Assembly: GCF_000967495.1 (NCBI RefSeq)
Contig: NZ_JXXU01000047.1
Coordinates: 1 to 64,000, forward strand
Reading direction: 5' to 3'
Origin: Vibrio neptunius
Lineage (GTDB): Bacteria > Pseudomonadota > Gammaproteobacteria > Enterobacterales > Vibrionaceae
Length of the DNA: 64,000 nt
Shown: piece after piece, positions 42,167 through 51,049 of the stretch
How positions within the stretch are numbered: position 1 is the stretch's first letter
Layout of the letters: the number at the start of each line of letters is the position of its first letter
Made by a program: the position numbers and the translations under genes
Notes under the pieces: generated by a model
Told to the model about the DNA's origin: nothing
What the model saw: the letters and a program-made list of their open reading frames with translations, nothing else
Databases searched by the model: none

Positions 42167-42571
42167 GTGGAACAGGATAATAAAAAAGTCATCAAACCAA
42201 ATGAATACTGGCGTGAAAAGCTTTCTGAAGAAGAATATCGAGTATGTCGAGAGCAGGGAACAGAAGCACCGTTCACAGGTAAGTTACTGCACAACAAGGA
42301 AACTGGGGTATATTCTTGTACTTGCTGTCAGGCCCCTCTATTTGAATCAGATAACAAGTATGATTCCGGTTGTGGTTGGCCAAGTTTTGATGCCCCAATT
42401 AATGATCAGGCTATTCGTTATTTGGAAGATCTAAGTCACGGAATGGTGAGAACAGAGATTAGGTGTGCAGCTTGTGATAGCCACCTTGGTCACGTTTTTC
42501 CTGATGGGCCAAAGACAACAGATGAAAGATTTTGTGTGAATTCTGTGTCGTTAATTTTCAACAATTCTTAA
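42167..42571 (+). CDS. msrB: Peptide methionine-R-sulfoxide reductase MsrB
   Basis: Reduces methionine-R-sulfoxide in proteins. The 134-aa protein has two zinc-binding CxxC pairs (YSCTCCQAP and IRCAACDSHLGH), the GCGWPSF motif, and the catalytic Cys in RFCVNSVSL. It starts at GTG 42167 with CGGAG upstream. It is divergent from gapA and near yeaC, the same neighbourhood as in E. coli. Confidence 0.95.
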   Translation: MEQDNKKVIKPNEYWREKLSEEEYRVCREQGTEAPFTGKLLHNKETGVYSCTCCQAPLFESDNKYDSGCGWPSFDAPINDQAIRYLEDLSHGMVRTEIRCAACDSHLGHVFPDGPKTTDERFCVNSVSLIFNNS

Positions 42572-42600
42572 AAAAGCGGTGATTAAATCACCGCTCATTG
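42569..42600. terminator. Bidirectional terminator between msrB and the DUF2989 gene
   Basis: AGCGGTGAT (42575-42583), loop TAA, ATCACCGCT (42587-42595). The A run at 42570-42574 gives a T tract on the minus strand. Confidence 0.8.
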
Positions 42601-42624
42601 TTTAATCCTTTCATGTTGTCGACG

Positions 42625-43446
42625 CTAATTGAAGCTAGGAACCATGTCTCTTTGGTAACGGCCGCTATCGAGCGCGTTTTCAATATTGTCGGCAATATCA
42701 TCGAGCTGTTTGTACTTGTCTTGACTGAATCCATAAAGAATTTTCATTTCCTGCGCTGAGCCGATAATGGGAACGTCGAAGCGACTCGCCACCATCGCCC
42801 AAATGTAAGCTTGTTCTTTACGATTCTGTTGATAGGTAATACTAGCTAGTGTCTTAAAAATGTCCGTATTAAGGTTCTTGCCTTTACTCAGTTCGAGCGA
42901 TTTGTTGAGTAAGCTTATTGTTTTCTCCAGATCACGGCTGGTATAAAAGGTAGCAAGTGCATACTGCATCTCAGGAGTGTCCAGAGCCGGAGTGCCTTCG
43001 AGTTGCAGGAAGCTTCTTTGCGCTTCGTCATCACCCGTTTGGCTCCAAAGGAAATAGAGGGATTCTGGAGAAGAAGACTGACGAATTCGCTCGACTAATT
43101 GTTCTAAGTCCTCCCCTGAGTTGATTAATGCATTGAATCGACGCTCTTTTAGACCAGGCTGTTCAATAGGCTGTATCTGTGAGGCTAATTCAAGGCACTT
43201 CTTATAGGCCGCCAGATAGTGGTATTCGGCAATAATATTGCTGTCGGTCGGTTGTTTAAGCACATCATTACGATGCCAAATTAAGTCGGTTCTGGGTACA
43301 CGGCACTGGCCATCGTTCATATTAAGCCGTTCACATTGTAATCTGGGATTATCGGCGCATAGTTTGTCAGTGTTCTGACGATTTTCGAAACACCCTGATA
43401 ATGCAATAGCCAGACTTAAGATTAGTAGCGCTCTTATATGATTCAT
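42625..43446 (-). CDS. Putative lipoprotein, DUF2989 family
   Basis: A 273-aa protein of unknown function. The N terminus is a lipoprotein signal (ALLILSLAIALSGC), then a Cys-containing region (LCADNPRLQCERLN) and a mostly helical body with TPR/Sel1-like helices (MQYALATFYTSRDLEKTISLLNKSL-like pattern). ATG 43446 is chosen because it gives a proper signal peptide; the frame is open to 43509. The family is found in Vibrio and relatives. Confidence 0.75.
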   Translation of the reverse strand: MNHIRALLILSLAIALSGCFENRQNTDKLCADNPRLQCERLNMNDGQCRVPRTDLIWHRNDVLKQPTDSNIIAEYHYLAAYKKCLELASQIQPIEQPGLKERRFNALINSGEDLEQLVERIRQSSSPESLYFLWSQTGDDEAQRSFLQLEGTPALDTPEMQYALATFYTSRDLEKTISLLNKSLELSKGKNLNTDIFKTLASITYQQNRKEQAYIWAMVASRFDVPIIGSAQEMKILYGFSQDKYKQLDDIADNIENALDSGRYQRDMVPSFN

Positions 43447-43553
43447 AATTTGATTTGCTTGTGATCCGTTACACTTATTCTTGGGTGCAATCTTGACTAA
43501 GAATGCCATCCAGTTATGTTCTTTCCATCTCAGTTACAACTTAAGGATAGACC

Positions 43554-43841
43554 ATGGACGCAGAGCAGTTAATTAATGCCATTACACCAGAGGCATATGA
43601 GCGTCTACTCTATGCTGTAGAAACGGGTAAGTGGCCTGAGGGTACACCACTTTCTCATGAGCAGCGAGATTCGTGTATGCAAGCTGTGATGTTGTATCAA
43701 TCTAAGCATAACGCAGAGGCGCAACATATGACGGTGGCTCAAGGGGGCGAGATCAGTTTTAAGTCAAAAGCGGAACTGAAAAAGCAGTTCAAGCAAGATC
43801 AACAAGATATTGTTCGAATCAACCCAAATAAGGACGCTTAG
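43554..43841 (+). CDS. yeaC: YeaC family protein (DUF1315)
   Basis: A 95-aa cytosolic protein of unknown function. The family signature is ITPEAYERLLYAVETGKWPEGTPLS, with a Lys/Gln-rich C terminus. In E. coli yeaC is next to msrB; here the DUF2989 gene is interposed on the other strand. Confidence 0.9.
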   Translation: MDAEQLINAITPEAYERLLYAVETGKWPEGTPLSHEQRDSCMQAVMLYQSKHNAEAQHMTVAQGGEISFKSKAELKKQFKQDQQDIVRINPNKDA

Positions 43842-43862
43842 TATCCGACTAAGCTCTGATAC

Positions 43863-43894
43863 GCAAAAGCAGGAAATTCATCCTGCTTTTTTGT
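43863..43894. terminator. Bidirectional terminator between yeaC and ychJ
   Basis: AAAAGCAGGA (43865-43874), loop AATTCA, TCCTGCTTTT (43881-43890), with further T residues. Confidence 0.88.
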
Positions 43895-43905
43895 TGCCTG
43901 ACGGT

Positions 43906-44400
43906 TTAGCCGCAGCATTTCTTAAACTTTTTACCGCTGCCACAGATACAAGGATCATTTCGGCCGACTTTGAGTTGTTTTATGGTTTGATTGAGCCGTG
44001 GGTCAATATCGGGCTCTGGAAACGTGCCATCAATGTAGTACCACAAGCCATTCTCTCTTACAAAACGCGAGCGCTCTTCTAGGCAATGTTGTGTTTTGTC
44101 GTCGTTAAAATAAGCTTTAAAAGTGACGAAACCTTCGTTCGCATCTTTACCTACTTCTGTATTGATGACTTCCAACTTGCACCAATCACTTTCTATCGAT
44201 TGTTTAATTTCTTCGCGTTGTTCATTGGCATGACAACTTGGGTGATAAGTTTCTACCACATAATCGACCAATTGCTTAACGTGTGCGCTATAGCGAGAAC
44301 GCATTAATTCTTCAGGCGTTGTGGCTTTAGAATGGTCGAGATGAATTGGCTCACAGCAATCGCTGTAGCGCTTTGCTGTCCCACAAGGGCAATATTGCAT
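43906..44400 (-). CDS. ychJ: YchJ family protein with two SEC-C zinc motifs
   Basis: A 164-aa protein of unknown function. SEC-C motifs occur at both ends: N-terminal CPCGTAKRYSDCC and C-terminal CICGSGKKFKKCC. Between them is an NTF2-like domain (RSRYSAHVKQLVDYVVETYHP). Length matches the family. Confidence 0.92.
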   Translation of the reverse strand: MQYCPCGTAKRYSDCCEPIHLDHSKATTPEELMRSRYSAHVKQLVDYVVETYHPSCHANEQREEIKQSIESDWCKLEVINTEVGKDANEGFVTFKAYFNDDKTQHCLEERSRFVRENGLWYYIDGTFPEPDIDPRLNQTIKQLKVGRNDPCICGSGKKFKKCCG

Positions 44401-44418
44401 GATGGCTCCAATGAAACG

Positions 44419-45636
44419 CTATTTTGTCGATACTGAGAGAAGATCTGCGGTCCATTTAACGGAAGCGTTATAGCTTGAAATTATGTCTTTTGGATTTAAA
44501 CCAAGAGACTCGCTATGGTTGGATACCTCTTCCCACTCAGCTAACTCATACGCTTCGGTTAACATGAGAATGCTGCCTAGTATGCCTGCATTCTTTGTTA
44601 ATGCCAGCTTTACGGCCTCTTCGATAGGAATCTCGTTCACGATAAGATCCAATGGCTTGTCTAGAAGACTATCGAGCAACGAGAACATACCAGTAAGAAA
44701 AGCTTGTCCTGACCCAAGTTCTACTTGAAGCTTTTCTCCGATCAGCTCGCAGAAGCGTGCACGTTGGATAGACAACCCGTACAGATAGTCGGGTTTGCTA
44801 TCTTGGCTCGATGCCAGCGAAACTAGAGAAATGAATTTGCGCAATTTATCCTCACCAAGATAAACCAAAGCCTGACGGAAAGACTGAATTTGTGTTTGTA
44901 CTATGGCGGACGAATTGACAAAAGTCAGTAGTTTGTAAGATAACGACACATCTTTGCTGATGAGTGACTCAATGGTGTTGTAGTCAATATCATCTTTCGA
45001 AATTTCTGTTAAAAGTTGGATGATCGTCATGAAAGCGGGTTCCAACGCTTTTTTGCTGATTATCTCAGGCTTGCTGAAAAAGTAGCCTTGGAAATATTCA
45101 AATCCTGCTCTTTTGGCTTGCTCAAACTCTTCATAGTTTTCGACTTTTTCTGCTAAGAACTCAATATTTGAACCTTCGAGACTCATCATGAAAATTTTAG
45201 CTTTTTCTATCGGAACTAGTCGGATATCAAATTTGATGATTGAGATATAGGGGAGAAAGGCTTTCCACTCTTTGCTCGGAACAAAGTCATCCAAAGCGAT
45301 TTTATATCCTTCTTCAGCCATCTCTTTAATGGCTTCCAATAGTTCTTGTGTTGGTGCGCAATCTTCGAGAATTTCAACAACCATGTTGTCTTTGGGAAAC
45401 AAAGTTGGGACTTTGTTAACTAAACTTTGGTAAGGGAAATTAACGAACCCAAGTTTGTCACCCAGAGTGTCGTAGTGCGTGTTGAGGAAGTGATCAGAAA
45501 GCAAACGACTGGTCGCGTGGTCTGGATCAACTTCAGGAAAGGTGTTCTTGGGCCCATCCCTGAACAAGAGTTCGTACCCGACCGTGTGTTTATCTCTACC
45601 CAGTATGGGTTGTCTGGCAATGTAAGAGTTTTTCAA
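44419..45636 (-). CDS. EAL-HDOD protein (cyclic-di-GMP phosphodiesterase-like)
   Basis: A 405-aa cytosolic signalling protein: N-terminal EAL domain (about 1-200) and C-terminal HDOD domain (about 205-395). Several EAL catalytic positions remain: ELLFR in place of EALLR, N in FVNFP, E in VVEILED, DD in LDDF, K in IIKFD, E in LAEKVE and Q in YFQGYFFSKP. But loop 6 after DDF is FVPSKEW rather than the usual FGTGYSS, so activity is uncertain. It belongs to the YuxH-type family found widely in vibrios. Confidence 0.88.
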   Translation of the reverse strand: MKNSYIARQPILGRDKHTVGYELLFRDGPKNTFPEVDPDHATSRLLSDHFLNTHYDTLGDKLGFVNFPYQSLVNKVPTLFPKDNMVVEILEDCAPTQELLEAIKEMAEEGYKIALDDFVPSKEWKAFLPYISIIKFDIRLVPIEKAKIFMMSLEGSNIEFLAEKVENYEEFEQAKRAGFEYFQGYFFSKPEIISKKALEPAFMTIIQLLTEISKDDIDYNTIESLISKDVSLSYKLLTFVNSSAIVQTQIQSFRQALVYLGEDKLRKFISLVSLASSQDSKPDYLYGLSIQRARFCELIGEKLQVELGSGQAFLTGMFSLLDSLLDKPLDLIVNEIPIEEAVKLALTKNAGILGSILMLTEAYELAEWEEVSNHSESLGLNPKDIISSYNASVKWTADLLSVSTK

Positions 45637-45713
45637 AACCTAGTTCCAACGTCTTATTATTTGTTATGGAATTGGCCAGATTCCAATGAATAATTAAGAG
45701 TTTAGTCAGCTTC

Positions 45714-46448
45714 TTACATGGAAGTCTGAAACGGCCTAGCTTCCAACTTGAAGCTATTTTTAGCATAGACCAGAACTGAGCCTTGAGTGTACCAATCCCC
45801 TAAAACAATACGGGTTTTTTCTGAATTGTGCGTTTTGAACACATGTACATTAGGGCGATGTGTATGTCCGTGAATCATCAAATCGACATTATGGTCTGCC
45901 ATGACCGCTTCCACTTCCGTTTGTGTCACGTCCATTATATCGAGCGATTTGGTTTGTTTGTCGGTATGAATATCAGATTGAACTTTCGAGACAATTTTCT
46001 TTTTAATGAACATTGGGATGCGGTTAAACAACCATTGTAGCCAAGGTTGATGCACTTTTTCTCGATACTGGAGATACTTTACATCCGCAGTACACAATGT
46101 ATCTCCATGCAAAACAACCGCTTTTTTACCGTAGAGATCAATCACTGTTTCGTCACCTAGTAAGGTAATGCCAGTTTGTTTAGCGAAGCGTTTACCAACC
46201 AAGAAATCTCGATTGCCCTGAGTGAAATAGCAAGGTACTCCAAGAGACGTCAACAGCTTGAATTCGTGTCGGACCTGCTTAGCAAAATCTGAGCGGTCAT
46301 CATCGCCAATCCAAAATTCGAAAAGATCACCGAGAACATACAAGGCGTCAGCATGAATCGCTTCTTCACGCATCAAGCGAATGAAGCAATCCGTGATATT
46401 TGGTGTAGTGGGAGAAAGATGAAGGTCTGATATAAATAATGTGGTCAT
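45714..46448 (-). CDS. lpxH: UDP-2,3-diacylglucosamine diphosphatase LpxH
   Basis: Fourth step of lipid A synthesis, hydrolysing UDP-2,3-diacylglucosamine to lipid X and UMP at the inner membrane face. The 244-aa metallophosphoesterase has FISDLHLSP, LGDLFEFWIGDD, GNRDFLVG and MIHGHTHRPNVH metal-binding motifs. ATG 46448 starts directly with the first motif (MTTLFISDLHL) and fits the E. coli length of 240. ppiB lies upstream on the same strand, 56 bases away, as in E. coli. Confidence 0.95.
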   Translation of the reverse strand: MTTLFISDLHLSPTTPNITDCFIRLMREEAIHADALYVLGDLFEFWIGDDDRSDFAKQVRHEFKLLTSLGVPCYFTQGNRDFLVGKRFAKQTGITLLGDETVIDLYGKKAVVLHGDTLCTADVKYLQYREKVHQPWLQWLFNRIPMFIKKKIVSKVQSDIHTDKQTKSLDIMDVTQTEVEAVMADHNVDLMIHGHTHRPNVHVFKTHNSEKTRIVLGDWYTQGSVLVYAKNSFKLEARPFQTSM

Positions 46449-46504
46449 AGTGCGTGAACCTGAAGTAACAACTAGGGAGAGCCAAATGCTCTCCCTAACA
46501 ATCA

Positions 46505-46999
46505 TTAATCTTCGATTGTGGTGCCTGTGATGACAACGTCTTCTAAAGGAACATCTTGATGCATGCCTTGTGAGCCTGTGCTTACTCCTTTAATTTGGTT
46601 GACGATATCCATGCCTTCGACCACTTCCGCGAACACACAGTAACCCCAACCGTCTAGACTCTCGCTGCGGAAATCTAGGAAAGTGTTGTTGCTCACGTTG
46701 ATGAAGAACTGTGAACTTGCTGAGTGTGGTTCCATGGTACGCGCCATTGCAAGTGTACCTACTTTGTTGCTCAAGCCGTTGTTTGCTTCATTCTTGATAG
46801 ATGCGCGAGTCGCTTTTTCACGCAGACCTGATTCCATGCCGCCACCTTGGATCATGAAACCATCGATAACACGGTGGAATAGTGTGTTGTCGTAGAAACC
46901 ATCACGGCAGTACTGCAGGAAGTTCGCGCATGTTTCTGGTGCTTTTTCTTCGTTTAGTTTAACTTTGATGTCACCAAAATTAGTGTGAAGGGTGATCAT
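46505..46999 (-). CDS. ppiB: Peptidyl-prolyl cis-trans isomerase B (cyclophilin)
   Basis: Cytosolic cyclophilin, 164 aa, no signal peptide (starts MITLHTNFGDIKVKL). Active-site segment FHRVIDGFMIQGGG with the conserved Arg, and SSQFFINVSNNTFLDF. The middle of the conserved block lpxH-ppiB-cysS, with cysS divergent. Confidence 0.96.
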   Translation of the reverse strand: MITLHTNFGDIKVKLNEEKAPETCANFLQYCRDGFYDNTLFHRVIDGFMIQGGGMESGLREKATRASIKNEANNGLSNKVGTLAMARTMEPHSASSQFFINVSNNTFLDFRSESLDGWGYCVFAEVVEGMDIVNQIKGVSTGSQGMHQDVPLEDVVITGTTIED

Positions 47000-47200
47000 G
47001 ATGATGTCCTTTATTTATGACTTTGACTTAAAGTCTGAATTCTATATGAACTTTCACCACTTTTATACGTGAAAAGTTGCTCCATCTCGGTGATTAATCC
47101 ACTTATTGACGGCTTTTTCAACATTTCAGGGATGACCTGATGCCAAGCATCTTGATATACTGAGGCACTATTTTTTCACCCAAATAATTAGATAGAGATC

Positions 47201-48583
47201 ATGTTAAAGATTTATAACACACTCACAAGACAGAAAGAGGAATTCAAACCAATCAATGCTGGCAAAGTTGGCATGTATGTCTGTGGAGTCACCATCTACG
47301 ATCTCTGTCACATTGGTCATGGTCGTACGTTTGTTTCTTTTGACGTAGTGTCTCGCTACCTGCGCTATCTTGGCTATGATCTGACTTTCGTTCGTAATAT
47401 CACTGATATCGATGACAAGATCATCAAACGTGCAAATGAAAACGGCGAGAGCTGTGACTCTTTAACGGAGCGCCTTATTGGTGAAATGCACGCTGACTTT
47501 GACGCATTGAATATGAAGCGCCCAGATGTTGAGCCTCGTGCAACGGAATACATTACTGAGATTATTGAACTCGTTCAAAAATTGATCGAGCGTGGGTTTG
47601 CCTATGTTGCTGACAATGGTGATGTTATGTTTGAGATCGCTAAATATGGCGATTACGGCAAGCTGTCTCGCCAAGACTTAGATCAGCTACAAGCTGGTGC
47701 TCGCGTTGAGATCGAAAGTGCTAAACGCAGCTCGCTAGACTTTGTTCTTTGGAAAATGTCTAAACCCGGAGAACCAACGTGGGAATCACCATGGGGACCA
47801 GGGCGTCCGGGGTGGCATATTGAATGTTCAGCGATGAACTCGTCAATTTTAGGTAATCATTTCGATATTCATGGTGGTGGCTCGGATCTTCAATTCCCGC
47901 ATCACGAAAATGAAATCGCTCAGTCATGCTGTGCACACGACACTCAATACGTGAATACTTGGATGCACAGTGGCATGGTGATGGTCGACAAAGAGAAAAT
48001 GTCGAAGTCTCTGGGTAACTTCTTTACCATTCGCGATGTCCTTGGTCATTATGACGCTGAAACGGTTCGTTATTTCTTAATGTCAGGACATTACCGTAGC
48101 CAGTTGAATTACAGTGAAGAAAACCTGAATCAGGCTCGCGCCTCTCTTGAGCGTCTATACACTTCACTTCGCGGCTTAGATATCAACGTACCTGCGGCTG
48201 GTGGTGAAGAGTACGTTGCACGCTTTACTGAAGCGATGAACGATGATTTCAACACGCCTGAAGCTTACTCGGTGTTGTTTGATATCGCTCGGGAAATTAA
48301 TCGCATCAAAGCCGATAATCTCGAACAGGCTAGCGCATTAGGTTCACTGATGCGTGAGATGGCCGATGTCATTGGTATTTTGTACCAAGAACCTGAAGCT
48401 TTTCTGAAAGGTGATGCGAGCGATGACGATGAAGTGGCTGAAATCGAAGCTCTAATCAAGCTGCGCAATGATTCACGTGCAGCAAAAGATTGGGCCAATG
48501 CTGATATAGCTCGCGACAAGTTAAATGAGAAAGGAATCATTCTCGAAGATGGTCCGGAAGGGACTACTTGGCGTCGCAAATAA
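47201..48583 (+). CDS. cysS: Cysteinyl-tRNA synthetase
   Basis: Charges tRNA-Cys. The 460-aa class I synthetase has the zinc ligand Cys28 in MYVCGVT, the HIGH motif in CHIGHGRTF and KMSKS at 266-270. A HENEIAQSCC segment supplies further zinc ligands. A terminator follows at 48595. Confidence 0.98.
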   Translation: MLKIYNTLTRQKEEFKPINAGKVGMYVCGVTIYDLCHIGHGRTFVSFDVVSRYLRYLGYDLTFVRNITDIDDKIIKRANENGESCDSLTERLIGEMHADFDALNMKRPDVEPRATEYITEIIELVQKLIERGFAYVADNGDVMFEIAKYGDYGKLSRQDLDQLQAGARVEIESAKRSSLDFVLWKMSKPGEPTWESPWGPGRPGWHIECSAMNSSILGNHFDIHGGGSDLQFPHHENEIAQSCCAHDTQYVNTWMHSGMVMVDKEKMSKSLGNFFTIRDVLGHYDAETVRYFLMSGHYRSQLNYSEENLNQARASLERLYTSLRGLDINVPAAGGEEYVARFTEAMNDDFNTPEAYSVLFDIAREINRIKADNLEQASALGSLMREMADVIGILYQEPEAFLKGDASDDDEVAEIEALIKLRNDSRAAKDWANADIARDKLNEKGIILEDGPEGTTWRRK

Positions 48584-48594
48584 CAGATCTTTCT

Positions 48595-48622
48595 AGGGCT
48601 GATTATTCAGCCCTTTTCTTTT
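48595..48622 (+). terminator. Terminator of cysS
   Basis: AGGGCTGA (48595-48602), loop TTAT, TCAGCCCT (48607-48614), followed by TTTCTTTTTT. Confidence 0.85.
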
Positions 48623-48649
48623 TTATAATATTTATACGGGTAGCAACCA

Positions 48650-49228
48650 GTGGCTCAGATGTACTTCTACTACTCTGCAATGAATGCGGGGAAATCCACC
48701 ACTCTTCTTCAATCCTCTTTTAACTACCAAGAACGTGGCATGACGCCCGTGATTTTCACCGCTGCATTGGATGACAGATATGGGGTTGGTAAAGTGAGCT
48801 CTCGTATCGGTCTTCAATCAGATGCGCAATTGTTTCGCGCGGATACTGACCTGTACCAAGAAATTATCGCGTTACATGAGGAAGAAAAGCGTCATTGTAT
48901 CTTAGTTGATGAGTGTCAGTTCCTCACTAAAGAACAGGTATACCAGTTGACCGAGGTGGTGGATAAACTTCGTATCCCAGTTTTGTGTTATGGCCTACGT
49001 ACAGACTTTTTGGGAGAGTTGTTTGAAGGCAGTAAATACCTTCTGTCTTGGGCGGATAAATTGGTAGAGCTGAAAACCATCTGTCATTGTGGACGCAAGG
49101 CGAATATGGTCATTCGTACGGATGAGCACGGAAATGCGATTGCTGAAGGTGATCAGGTTGCGATTGGGGGTAACGATCGATACGTGTCTGTATGCCGTCA
49201 GCATTACAAAGAGGCGCTCGGTAAGTAA
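48650..49228 (+). CDS. tdk: Thymidine kinase
   Basis: Phosphorylates thymidine to dTMP in the salvage pathway. The 192-aa type II enzyme has the P-loop SAMNAGKST (starting near residue 9), VDECQFL and C-terminal zinc-binding cysteines (TICHCGRKA and SVCRQH). It starts at GTG 48650 in MAQMYFYYS, which matches E. coli Tdk (MAQLYFYYS). Confidence 0.96.
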   Translation: MAQMYFYYSAMNAGKSTTLLQSSFNYQERGMTPVIFTAALDDRYGVGKVSSRIGLQSDAQLFRADTDLYQEIIALHEEEKRHCILVDECQFLTKEQVYQLTEVVDKLRIPVLCYGLRTDFLGELFEGSKYLLSWADKLVELKTICHCGRKANMVIRTDEHGNAIAEGDQVAIGGNDRYVSVCRQHYKEALGK

Positions 49229-49240
49229 GAACGCCAATGC

Positions 49241-49285
49241 AATACAACAAAAAACGGAGCCTGAAGCTCCGTTTTTTGTTGTATT
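49241..49285. terminator. Long perfect-palindrome bidirectional terminator (tdk/infA)
   Basis: Arms of 20 bp pair without mismatch (49241-49260 with 49266-49285) around loop CTGAA. The core is ACGGAGC/GCTCCGT inside AAAAAA/TTTTTT. It lies between the stops of convergent tdk and infA. Confidence 0.92.
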
Positions 49286-49318
49286 CGGCTAATTCGGATT
49301 GCGCGAGGCAATCAGAGA

Positions 49319-49537
49319 TTAACGAGCACGGAAGACGATGCGACCTTTGGATAGATCGTATGGAGTCATCTCTACAGTTACTTTGTCACCAGTAAGAATA
49401 CGGATGTAGTTCTTACGCATTTTACCAGAGATGTGAGCAGTAACTACGTGACCGTTTTCTAGCTCAACACGGAACATTGTGTTTGGAAGAGTATCAAGGA
49501 CAGTGCCTTGCATCTCAATTACGTCTTCTTTAGCCAT
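49319..49537 (-). CDS. infA: Translation initiation factor IF-1
   Basis: Binds the 30S A site during initiation. The 72-aa S1/OB-fold protein is nearly invariant: VIEMQGTVLDTLPNTMFRVEL, GHVVTAHISGKMRKNYIRIL and VTVEMTPYDLSKGRIVFR. Neighbouring bpt-aat lie upstream on the same strand. Confidence 0.98.
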   Translation of the reverse strand: MAKEDVIEMQGTVLDTLPNTMFRVELENGHVVTAHISGKMRKNYIRILTGDKVTVEMTPYDLSKGRIVFRAR

Positions 49538-49617
49538 TTAATCCTCTTTTAAAAATGGATATTTTCAACCGGCTGGTTTCGCCGATAAAAATGAAATAAG
49601 TAAAGTTGGGGCGTATT

Positions 49618-50316
49618 CTACCCTTGCCAACGCTGATTTACTAGCCTTTGATGGCGTTGAAAGCGGACTTTGTAACTCATTGCAGGGCATTCATCAATCT
49701 GATAACCCAAATAGAGCCACTGTTTTCCTTGCTGTTGACAGTATTCAAGCTGATACATTACGCCGAGAGTACCCAAAGATAATGGGTAATCTGGATCGAA
49801 AAAGGTGTAAAACGCACTGGCAGAATTGGAAAGAATATCAGTGACAGCGATAGCGATCAGGCGGTCTTGGTCATAGATATGTAAATACTGAGTGTTCAGC
49901 CAGTGGCATTGGGAAAACTGCGCAAACTCGTTCTGCTTAGGCGGGTACATGGTACCGTTACTATGGCGGACGTTGATATAGTGAGAATACAAATCAAACC
50001 AGCCCGGAATCATCTCGTCGCGCAGTTCCCAACTTAAATCTTTTGCTTTATTGAGTAAACGCTTTTGGCTTTTGGACAGTTCAATATCAGGTACTGAGAC
50101 TCTGATTGCTTGGCAAGCTTGGCATTGGTCACAATGTGGCTTGTAAATAGTATCACCGCTGCGTCGAAATCCGTTTGCCAGCAACACTTCATAGCTGGAA
50201 GCGGTATGCATTGTTGGATCTAAGGCTACAGCAACCCGTTCTTGCTTATCTTTTAGATAGCTACAAGGGTGGCAGTCGGTTAATCCAATACGGATTTGTT
50301 GCAGATCGGAACTCAT
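49618..50316 (-). CDS. bpt: Aspartate/glutamate leucyltransferase (Bpt)
   Basis: Transfers leucine from Leu-tRNA to proteins with N-terminal Asp or Glu, marking them for ClpAP degradation in the N-end rule pathway (characterised in Vibrio vulnificus). The 232-aa protein has the N-terminal DCHPCSYL cysteine pair, DQCQACQAIRV and the acetyltransferase-like C-terminal fold (WLYLGYQIDECPAMSYK). ATG 50316 has AGGAG five bases upstream and overlaps the aat stop as ATGA, so the two are translationally coupled. Confidence 0.93.
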   Translation of the reverse strand: MSSDLQQIRIGLTDCHPCSYLKDKQERVAVALDPTMHTASSYEVLLANGFRRSGDTIYKPHCDQCQACQAIRVSVPDIELSKSQKRLLNKAKDLSWELRDEMIPGWFDLYSHYINVRHSNGTMYPPKQNEFAQFSQCHWLNTQYLHIYDQDRLIAIAVTDILSNSASAFYTFFDPDYPLSLGTLGVMYQLEYCQQQGKQWLYLGYQIDECPAMSYKVRFQRHQRLVNQRWQG

Positions 50317-51035
50317 TGATTCTCCTCTGAGGGCAGCGTAAGCCATTGAGCTTTAAAACTGTTATCGACAAGCTTTTCCTGTCTTAAGGATAGCAGGCTT
50401 TGCATAAATTCATCGCGTTCAAGCTCTAGAGCCCCCAAAGACTTGAGATGTGGGTTCATGACCTGACAATCGATCAGTTTACCGTCCATCGCTTTGAAAT
50501 GTTCACAGAAATACCACAAAGCTATTTTAGACGCGTTGGTTTGCTGACTAAACATAGATTCTCCGCAAAAAACTTGACCAATCGATAGACCATACAGTCC
50601 GCCAATCAGTTCATCATTGCTCCAAACCTCGACAGAGTGGCAGTGGCCAAGAGATGCCATTCGTTTATAGGCGGAACGCATTTCATGGTTCAACCACGTT
50701 TCATGTTCTGGCCGCATCGAAGCACAGTGCTCAATGACTGACTCGGTCGCTAGGTTGATGCTGATCCGATATTTGTGCTTACGTTGAAACTTTTTAAGAC
50801 TTTTAGCCGGTTTGAATGTCTTAGGATCAAATACAGCTCTTGGAGATGGGCTCCACCACAAAAGAGGTTCACCAGGTCCATACCAAGGAAAAATCCCATT
50901 TTGGTAAGCAAGCAAAAGGCGATCCGGTGAAAGATCACCGCCAAAGGCAAGCAAACCATTAGGATCGCTCAATGCTTCGTAAGGAGACGGGAACCAAAGT
51001 TTGTTTTCGTCGAGCTCTGTTAAGTAAATCGCCAT
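50313..51035 (-). CDS. aat: Leucyl/phenylalanyl-tRNA-protein transferase
   Basis: Adds Leu or Phe to proteins with N-terminal Lys or Arg, feeding the same N-end rule route as bpt. The 240-aa protein has FPSPYEALSDPNGLLAFGGDLS, GIFPWYGPGEPLLWWSPSPRAV, GGLYGLSIGQVFCGESMFS and LIDCQVMNPHLKSLGA motifs. Confidence 0.96.
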   Translation of the reverse strand: MAIYLTELDENKLWFPSPYEALSDPNGLLAFGGDLSPDRLLLAYQNGIFPWYGPGEPLLWWSPSPRAVFDPKTFKPAKSLKKFQRKHKYRISINLATESVIEHCASMRPEHETWLNHEMRSAYKRMASLGHCHSVEVWSNDELIGGLYGLSIGQVFCGESMFSQQTNASKIALWYFCEHFKAMDGKLIDCQVMNPHLKSLGALELERDEFMQSLLSLRQEKLVDNSFKAQWLTLPSEENQ

Positions 51036-51049
51036 GAAACAGGAGAACC

